DNA of 11,003 nt, taken from assembly GCA_023433985.1 (NCBI GenBank), contig JAEYTN010000442.1, positions 1-11,003 on the forward strand. The letters are read 5' to 3'. Origin of the DNA: Pseudomonadota bacterium. GTDB taxonomy: Bacteria > Pseudomonadota > Alphaproteobacteria > Rhizobiales > Devosiaceae. Position numbers and translations under genes: made by a program. The notes beneath the pieces are model-generated. The model did not search any database. It was not told the DNA's origin and saw only the letters and a list, made by a program, of their open reading frames with translations. Shown in pieces: positions 6,446-11,003 of the stretch (positions within the stretch are counted from its first letter, which is position 1; every line of letters begins with the position of its first letter).

Positions 6446-6476
6446 CTCCTCGAGCTATGGAGCGGAAAGCATAGCT
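6446..6476 (-). promoter_or_regulatory. Stem-loop abutting the spike-base ribosome-binding site
   Basis: On the minus strand AGCTATG (6476-6470) and CATAGCT (6459-6453) are exact complements around the loop CTTTCCGCTC. One base later comes GAGGAG (6451-6446), the ribosome-binding site of the spike-base gene. The loop bases TTTCC are complementary to GGAAA (6444-6440), which lies between that site and the ATG, so a pseudoknot covering the start region is possible. This could be a translational control element or a dyad for a repressor. It is inferred from base pairing only. Confidence 0.4.
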
Positions 6477-6478
6477 GC

Positions 6479-6494
6479 CCCCGGAATCGCGGGG
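6479..6494 (-). terminator. Short GC hairpin after manC
   Basis: CCCCG (6479-6483) pairs with CGGGG (6490-6494) around a 6-nt loop, 24 bp after the manC stop (6519-6521). No T-run follows. It may partly separate manC expression from the spike-base gene, but five pairs in GC-rich DNA are weak evidence. Confidence 0.22.
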
Positions 6495-6518
6495 ATAAGT
6501 GTGCCGCCGGGGTGAGGA

Positions 6519-7946
6519 TCAGGCGCGGCCGAACTCGTCCTCGATACGGATGATGTCGTCTTCGCCGAGATAGGAGCCGGTCTGCACCTCGATGAGCTCG
6601 AGCAGGATCTTGCCGGGGTTGGCAAGCCGGTGCACGGAGCCCAAAGGCAGGTAGATCGACTGGTTCTCGGTGAGCATGGTGACGGTGCCGTCGATGGTCA
6701 CCTCGGCGGTGCCGGTGACCACGACCCAGTGCTCGGCGCGGTGGTGGTGCTTCTGCAGCGACAGCTTCTTGCCCGGCTTCACGAACAGCCGCTTCACCTG
6801 GAAGCGGTCGCCGTTGAGCACGGACGAATAGCCGCCCCAGGGACGGTAGGCGGTGCGGTGGATTTCGGTAAGGCCGGCGGTCTTGGGGCTCTGCTTGAGG
6901 AGCTTGACCATGGGGCCGACGCGCTGCGCATCGGAGAGGCGGCCGACGTAGATGGCATCTTCCGAGGTGATGACGGCGACGTCGTCGAGCCCGTCGACCA
7001 CGACATGGGCGTGATCGGCGACCACCAGGGAGTTGCGGGTGTTGGAGAGCGTGACCGGGCCACGGGTGACGTTGCCTTCGGCATCCTGCGGCGAGGCCTT
7101 CCAAACCGCGTCCCAGGCGCCGAGGTCGGACCAGGCATAGGTGACGGGGACGACCGCGACCTTGGCGGATTTTTCGAAGATGGCGTAATCGACCGAGATG
7201 TTGGGCGCCTGCGAGAAGCCCGCTTCGCCCAGGCGGATGAAATCGAGGTCGGTCCTGGCCTCATCGACCGCGGCACGGGCGGCGGCAAGGGTATCGGGGG
7301 CGAGCGCCTCGACTTCGGCGAGGAAGCTGTCGACGCCGAGCATGAAGGTGCCGGAGTTCCAGTAGTAGCCGCCTGCGGCCAGCATCTGCTCGGCCTTGGC
7401 CAGGTCAGGCTTTTCGACGAAGCGGGCGACGCTGCGCACGCCGTTGCCGAGTTCGGCGCCGGCCTCGATGTAGCCGTAGCCGGTTTCGGGCGCGGTGGGG
7501 GTGATGCCGAACGTCACCAGCCGGCCGGCGCGGGCGGCGGCGGCGGCGGTGTCGACGCTCCAGCGGAAGTTGTCATCCACCGACACGGCATGGTCGGAGG
7601 CGAGCACGTGGATCACCGCGTCGCGGCCGAAGCGATCGGCGACGAAGACGGCGGCCGCGGCGATGGCGGCGGCGGTGTTGCGCGCCACCGGCTCGAGCAG
7701 CACCGCGGTGGTGGTGATACCCAGCTCCTGCGCCTGCTCGGCGACGAGGAAGCGGTAGTCGGAATTGGTGATCACCACCGGCGGGGCATAGCGCCCCGGA
7801 TCGGCAACGCGGCTCAGCGTCTGCTGGTAGAGCGACGTCTCATCGAGCAGCGGCAGGAACTGCTTGGGGCGCGCGGAGCGGGACATGGGCCACAGGCGGG
7901 TCCCCTGCCCGCCGGCCAGGATCACGGGAACGATGGTGCTGGACAT
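6519..7946 (-). CDS. manC: Mannose-1-phosphate guanylyltransferase / mannose-6-phosphate isomerase
   Basis: This 475-residue cytoplasmic enzyme makes GDP-mannose from mannose-1-phosphate and GTP for the locus polysaccharide. It has the type II fused architecture. The nucleotidyltransferase (about 1-285) carries the signature LAGGQGTRLWPMSRSARPKQ at 10-29, ASDHAV at 116-121, GYGYIEAG at 156-163, FVEKP at 176-180 and WNSGTFM at 196-202. A beta-helix linker leads to the cupin isomerase domain (about 360-475), which begins RPWGGYSSVL and includes KLSLQKHHHRAEHWVVVTG at 394-412. The length is usual for the family. The ATG at 7946 is preferred over a longer frame to 8006 because family proteins begin just before the pyrophosphorylase signature and the longer form would overlap the upstream gene. 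It lies 25 bp behind the co-polymerase/kinase gene. No phosphomannomutase gene is present in the window. Confidence 0.95.
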   Translation of the reverse strand: MSSTIVPVILAGGQGTRLWPMSRSARPKQFLPLLDETSLYQQTLSRVADPGRYAPPVVITNSDYRFLVAEQAQELGITTTAVLLEPVARNTAAAIAAAAVFVADRFGRDAVIHVLASDHAVSVDDNFRWSVDTAAAAARAGRLVTFGITPTAPETGYGYIEAGAELGNGVRSVARFVEKPDLAKAEQMLAAGGYYWNSGTFMLGVDSFLAEVEALAPDTLAAARAAVDEARTDLDFIRLGEAGFSQAPNISVDYAIFEKSAKVAVVPVTYAWSDLGAWDAVWKASPQDAEGNVTRGPVTLSNTRNSLVVADHAHVVVDGLDDVAVITSEDAIYVGRLSDAQRVGPMVKLLKQSPKTAGLTEIHRTAYRPWGGYSSVLNGDRFQVKRLFVKPGKKLSLQKHHHRAEHWVVVTGTAEVTIDGTVTMLTENQSIYLPLGSVHRLANPGKILLELIEVQTGSYLGEDDIIRIEDEFGRA

Positions 7947-7971
7947 GGATGACGACCCTGATCTGCGGTTC

Positions 7972-10116
7972 TCAAGCTTCGGCGTAGTAGCCGGCATACT
8001 TGCCACGATATGCCCGTGGATTGGTGTCCTGCTGGTTGAGCACGACCAGCACGGGCGTCGCTTCGGACTTGGCGGCGACCAGCGCGGAGATGGCGGAGCG
8101 CACCTCCTGCTGCGGCGTCGCCGACCACTTCACCACGAACAATATCGCATCGGCCATGCCGGCAAGGTAGAGGCCATCCACCACCGGACCGACCGGCGGG
8201 GTATCGAGGACGACGATATCGAAGTTCTTGCGCGCCGCGGTGATGAGGCGGGTGAGCGTCTTGCCGGCGATCAGCTGGTCGGTGGCGATGTCGCTGCGGC
8301 GCGAGCCGAGCACGATCTGCGCGCCGGAGCCGGCATCGACGGTCATGATCGACTTGAGGTCGAAGCTCTGGTCGCTGCCGACGAGATATTCGAGCAGGCC
8401 CTCGGAGGCCTCCATGCCCAGTTGCTTGTGGACGCTGGGCTTGCGGAGATCGCAGTCGACCAGCAGGGTGGAGAGGCCGGAGAGCGCGTAGGCGCGGGCC
8501 AGCGACAGCGCCATGGTGGTCTTGCCCTCGTTGGGCGCGGCCGAGGAGACGACGATGACGGTGCCCTCGGCCTCGGTGTCGCTGTGCTCGCGTGCGCGCC
8601 GGATCGCCTGGTCGATGCCGACGCGGATGCGGCGGATGGACTCGGAATAGACCGATAGCGGCGCGAGCACGAGCGCGTCGGCGACGCTCAGGGTGTCGAC
8701 GCCGTTGCGCTTCAGCTGGCGCTGGCGCGGCGTGGCGGTGATGACGGGGACCTTGAGGATCGACTCGGCCTGCGGTTCGCTGGTGAAGCCACCGACGAAA
8801 TTCTCGATGAGGAGCGCGAGCCCGATGCCGAGCGCCAGGCCGACGACCGCCGAGAGCAGGAGGATGACGCGCGGGTTGGGGAACGAGGGCGACGCCGGCG
8901 GGGTCGCCTCGGAGACGACGCGGCTGTCGGCGACCTGCAGGAAGGCCTGGATGTCGAGGTCGTTCTGCCGGGTGAGCAGCGTCTGGTAGTTGGTGCGGGC
9001 GATCTCGGCGTTCTGCTGCAACTCGTAGATCGAGGTGAGGATCTCGGAGGGCAGGTCGCTCGACAGGATCGAGTTGCGTAGTTGCGTGCGGAGCTCGGAG
9101 GCGCGCTGCTGGGCGCTGGCGGTCTCCTGCCGGAGGGCGGAGACCGCGTCGGTCGCGGCGGTCTGCAGCTCGCTCTCGATGCCGGCGAGGCTCGAGCGGA
9201 GGTTCACGGCCTCGTCGGTGCCTTCGGCGGCGTTGGCGAGCTGGGTGACGAGGGCGACACGCTGGCGCTCGAGGTTGGCAACCGCCTCGTCCTTGAGGCT
9301 GTTGGCGACGGCAGCCCAATCCTGCCGTTCGAGGCTCCGCTGCGCGAGGTCCGCCGCCGAGGCAGACTGGGCACGGCTGCGCGTCACCGCGTCGATCTCG
9401 CCGCGGATGGCACCGAAATCGGTGCGGCCGGTAGCCTCGCTGATACGCTCGATATTGTCGTCGACGAAATTGTCGAAGGCGTTCTCGGAGGCGGCGACGG
9501 CGGCACTCGCGTCGGCGATGCGGGCCTGGATGATGTCGCGGGACGCCAGCGTGGAAGCGACCTTCGCCTCGAGCTGCTGCTTGATGTAGTTGCGCGCCAC
9601 GGAGTTGGCGATCTGGGCCGCAAACTCCGGGCGGCCGGATTGGGCGTTGACGGAGATGAGGAAGGTCAGGCCGCGGCGCGAGACGCTCACGGCATCGCGC
9701 AGGTTGCCGATGATCGACTTCAGCGCTTCGTCGCCGGTGGGCAGGGTTGGCTCGGCGATGCGGAAGAAGGCCATGAGGGTGTCGCGGAGCCCGAGCCGCA
9801 GGCCGAACTCGCCGTCATTGGCGAGGTCGAGCTCGCGGGCGACCGCGAGCAGTACGGTTTCGGACTTCACCAGCTCGACCTCGCTGTCGACGCGGAGGGA
9901 ATCCGAACCGGAGGAGCCGAGCTGCGCCTCGGGTTCGAGCAGGTTCTTCTTGCTCGGATCGACGAGGACCAGCGCCGTGGCGGTGAACACCGGCTTCAGC
10001 GCCAGCAGCGCGAGGCCGGCCGCGCCGAGCGACACCACGACCACCAGCGCAATCAGCCAGATGCGGCGGCGCAGCAAGCCCAGAATGCTGCGCAGGTCGA
10101 TGGCGTCACCATCCAT
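7972..10116 (-). CDS. ExoP/Wzc-like polysaccharide co-polymerase with BY-kinase
   Basis: This 714-residue inner-membrane protein controls chain length and export of the polysaccharide. Residues 1-90 carry a Wzz domain with a first membrane segment at 18-40. The long periplasmic part (41-415) is helical and rich in Ala/Gln/Glu, with coiled-coil-like stretches at about 185-350. Then come the proline-rich ATPPASPSFPNPR (404-416) and the second membrane segment (417-438). The cytoplasmic kinase domain shows Walker A SSAAPNEGKTTMA (524-536), Walker A' LLVDCDLRKP (551-560) and Walker B IVVLDTPP (634-641). Its C-terminus has four tyrosines (703, 707, 710, 711), which are autophosphorylation candidates. 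The cluster is short compared with Wzc. The ATG at 10116 has GGGGA upstream. Membrane and kinase parts are fused, as in proteobacteria. It is followed by manC and preceded by a phosphatase gene on the same strand. Confidence 0.94.
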   Translation of the reverse strand: MDGDAIDLRSILGLLRRRIWLIALVVVVSLGAAGLALLALKPVFTATALVLVDPSKKNLLEPEAQLGSSGSDSLRVDSEVELVKSETVLLAVARELDLANDGEFGLRLGLRDTLMAFFRIAEPTLPTGDEALKSIIGNLRDAVSVSRRGLTFLISVNAQSGRPEFAAQIANSVARNYIKQQLEAKVASTLASRDIIQARIADASAAVAASENAFDNFVDDNIERISEATGRTDFGAIRGEIDAVTRSRAQSASAADLAQRSLERQDWAAVANSLKDEAVANLERQRVALVTQLANAAEGTDEAVNLRSSLAGIESELQTAATDAVSALRQETASAQQRASELRTQLRNSILSSDLPSEILTSIYELQQNAEIARTNYQTLLTRQNDLDIQAFLQVADSRVVSEATPPASPSFPNPRVILLLSAVVGLALGIGLALLIENFVGGFTSEPQAESILKVPVITATPRQRQLKRNGVDTLSVADALVLAPLSVYSESIRRIRVGIDQAIRRAREHSDTEAEGTVIVVSSAAPNEGKTTMALSLARAYALSGLSTLLVDCDLRKPSVHKQLGMEASEGLLEYLVGSDQSFDLKSIMTVDAGSGAQIVLGSRRSDIATDQLIAGKTLTRLITAARKNFDIVVLDTPPVGPVVDGLYLAGMADAILFVVKWSATPQQEVRSAISALVAAKSEATPVLVVLNQQDTNPRAYRGKYAGYYAEA

Positions 10117-10194
10117 GTGTCAATCCCCGGGTGAGAGTCAGCAGGTGAGCGGTGGCACGGGAGGAAGTATTGGTCAAACGAAGCGGCCCTGCGA

Positions 10195-11003
10195 TTACTG
10201 GTATAGCCGCGGCGCGGCCCTTCGCTCAGTAGAAAAAAGCACAGGCGGGCCCGAGCTGCCAATGCGCACGGCGGTGAGCCGCCCCGAGACCACGGCGGCG
10301 GTGTCGATGGCGATGCGGTGCGGAGTGAGCAGGGGTTCGTCGCGCATGGTGTGCCCATGCACGACCGGGCGGACGAACTCGGCGAAATCGGCCCGGAACT
10401 CGTCGCGGTACCACAGCAGATCCTCGTCGCGCTGCCGATCGATCGGGATGCCGGGGCGGAGGCCGGCATGAACGAAGAGCGCGGCCGGCGTATCGAGCAG
10501 AAGCGGGAGGTGAGACACGTAGTCGACGTGCTCATCGGGAATGTAGCTCGCGACGATCTGCTGGGCCTGACGGCTGTCGAGGCGCATGAGCCGGTCAACC
10601 GGCACGCCGTACGAGGCGAGGGTTTCGATGCCGCCGTTCTCTAGCCACATCGAATCGGCGCGCGGACGATGGAGGAAATCGAGCATCATCGCCTCGTGGT
10701 TGCCCATGAGGTTGATGCGGCGCAGCCCGGCGGGGGCCGGACGGAGCAGGTGATCGATGACCTGGCCGGAGGACGAGCCGCGATCGACCACGTCACCGAG
10801 GGTAACGAGCCAGCGTTCGGCAGTGGCATCGGCGGCATCGGCGACGATCTGCGCCTCGAGTTCGAGCAGCAGGTCTAGGCAGCCATGGACGTCGCCGATG
10901 GCGTAAATGGCCTCGGGCATGTCGGTGACGGTTACCCGGTTGGCGGCGGGTTGGGCCGGTGCACGCTGGGGCAGCAAGGTTTCGATGAGACGCCGCAGTG
11001 CCG
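10195..11003 (-). CDS. PPP-family metallophosphatase (5' end open at window edge)
   Basis: This is a protein phosphatase of the bacterial PPP type (PrpA/lambda-phosphatase-like), probably cytoplasmic, with a two-metal centre. Counting from the TTG at 10977, the motifs are GDVHG (28-32), GDVVDRG (61-67), GNHE (92-95), VHAG (169-172) and HGH (207-209), all intact. The frame is open to the window edge and reads LRRLIETLLPQRAP before the domain. Relatives often begin with such a basic RRLI segment, so the true start probably lies just outside. Internal alternatives are the TTG at 10977 and the ATG at 10920, which is very close to the first motif. It ends 78 bp before the co-polymerase/kinase start. 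Dephosphorylating that kinase is an inference from position. A diadenosine-tetraphosphatase role is less likely but possible. Confidence 0.88.
   Translation of the reverse strand, partial: ALRRLIETLLPQRAPAQPAANRVTVTDMPEAIYAIGDVHGCLDLLLELEAQIVADAADATAERWLVTLGDVVDRGSSSGQVIDHLLRPAPAGLRRINLMGNHEAMMLDFLHRPRADSMWLENGGIETLASYGVPVDRLMRLDSRQAQQIVASYIPDEHVDYVSHLPLLLDTPAALFVHAGLRPGIPIDRQRDEDLLWYRDEFRADFAEFVRPVVHGHTMRDEPLLTPHRIAIDTAAVVSGRLTAVRIGSSGPPVLFSTERRAAPRLYQ

Noticed and set aside
6630..7952. A 440-codon open frame on the plus strand opposite manC
   Set aside because: manC has intact family signatures on the other strand. The opposite frame is Gly/Asp/His-rich with no recognisable fold.
7922..10134. 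Long open frames on both strands overlapping the co-polymerase/kinase gene
   Set aside because: The kinase frame has Wzz, Walker A, A' and B motifs. The others are low-complexity Arg/Pro/Ala or Gly/Val shadows.
1..11003. tRNA, rRNA, CRISPR arrays, insertion sequences
   Set aside because: No cloverleaf-like sequence, regular spaced repeats or transposase motifs were seen on reading both strands.

Overview
The window is GC-rich and densely packed with genes, as in an alphaproteobacterium. A Hyphomicrobiales or Devosia-like host fits best. That rests on composition, on an ExoP-type polysaccharide co-polymerase/kinase, and on a small protein of the RCAP_Rcc01079 spike-base family, which is largely alphaproteobacterial. 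The genus is inferred, not shown. Most of the window is one side of an exopolysaccharide or capsule locus.

Left edge (1-440, +): the tail of a TPR-type protein and a small DUF2934 protein, probably unrelated to the polysaccharide genes. A 161-bp leader follows, with two small palindromes and lower GC. The plus-strand block (602-4425) holds two GT-B glycosyltransferases joined by an ATGA overlap, a WcaF-type left-handed beta-helix acetyltransferase, and a secreted SH3-like/SGNH hydrolase. This block assembles and O-acetylates a glycan, and the hydrolase may edit the acetyl groups.

The minus-strand block runs from the right edge back to 4435. In transcription order it holds a PPP-family metallophosphatase (open to the window edge), an ExoP/Wzc-like Wzz plus tyrosine-kinase protein, ManC (GDP-mannose synthesis), a spike-base homologue of 87 aa, and a 563-aa protein. 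The last has a twin-arginine N-terminus, a carbohydrate-binding-like region, a LamG-like domain and an SGNH domain. It ends 9 bp from the stop of the plus-strand SGNH gene. The two SGNH domains resemble each other closely, including an unusual third block.

The most notable feature is this pair: a homologue of the gene-transfer-agent head-spike base followed by a multidomain glycan-binding/SGNH protein, set inside a polysaccharide biosynthesis locus with no other phage or GTA structural gene visible. In Rhodobacter capsulatus the corresponding spike proteins bind the recipient's capsule. Here a spike-like module sits beside the genes that make a surface glycan, and its large partner carries an export signal, which suggests a domesticated or cell-surface role. 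No tRNA, rRNA, CRISPR array or insertion sequence was seen.
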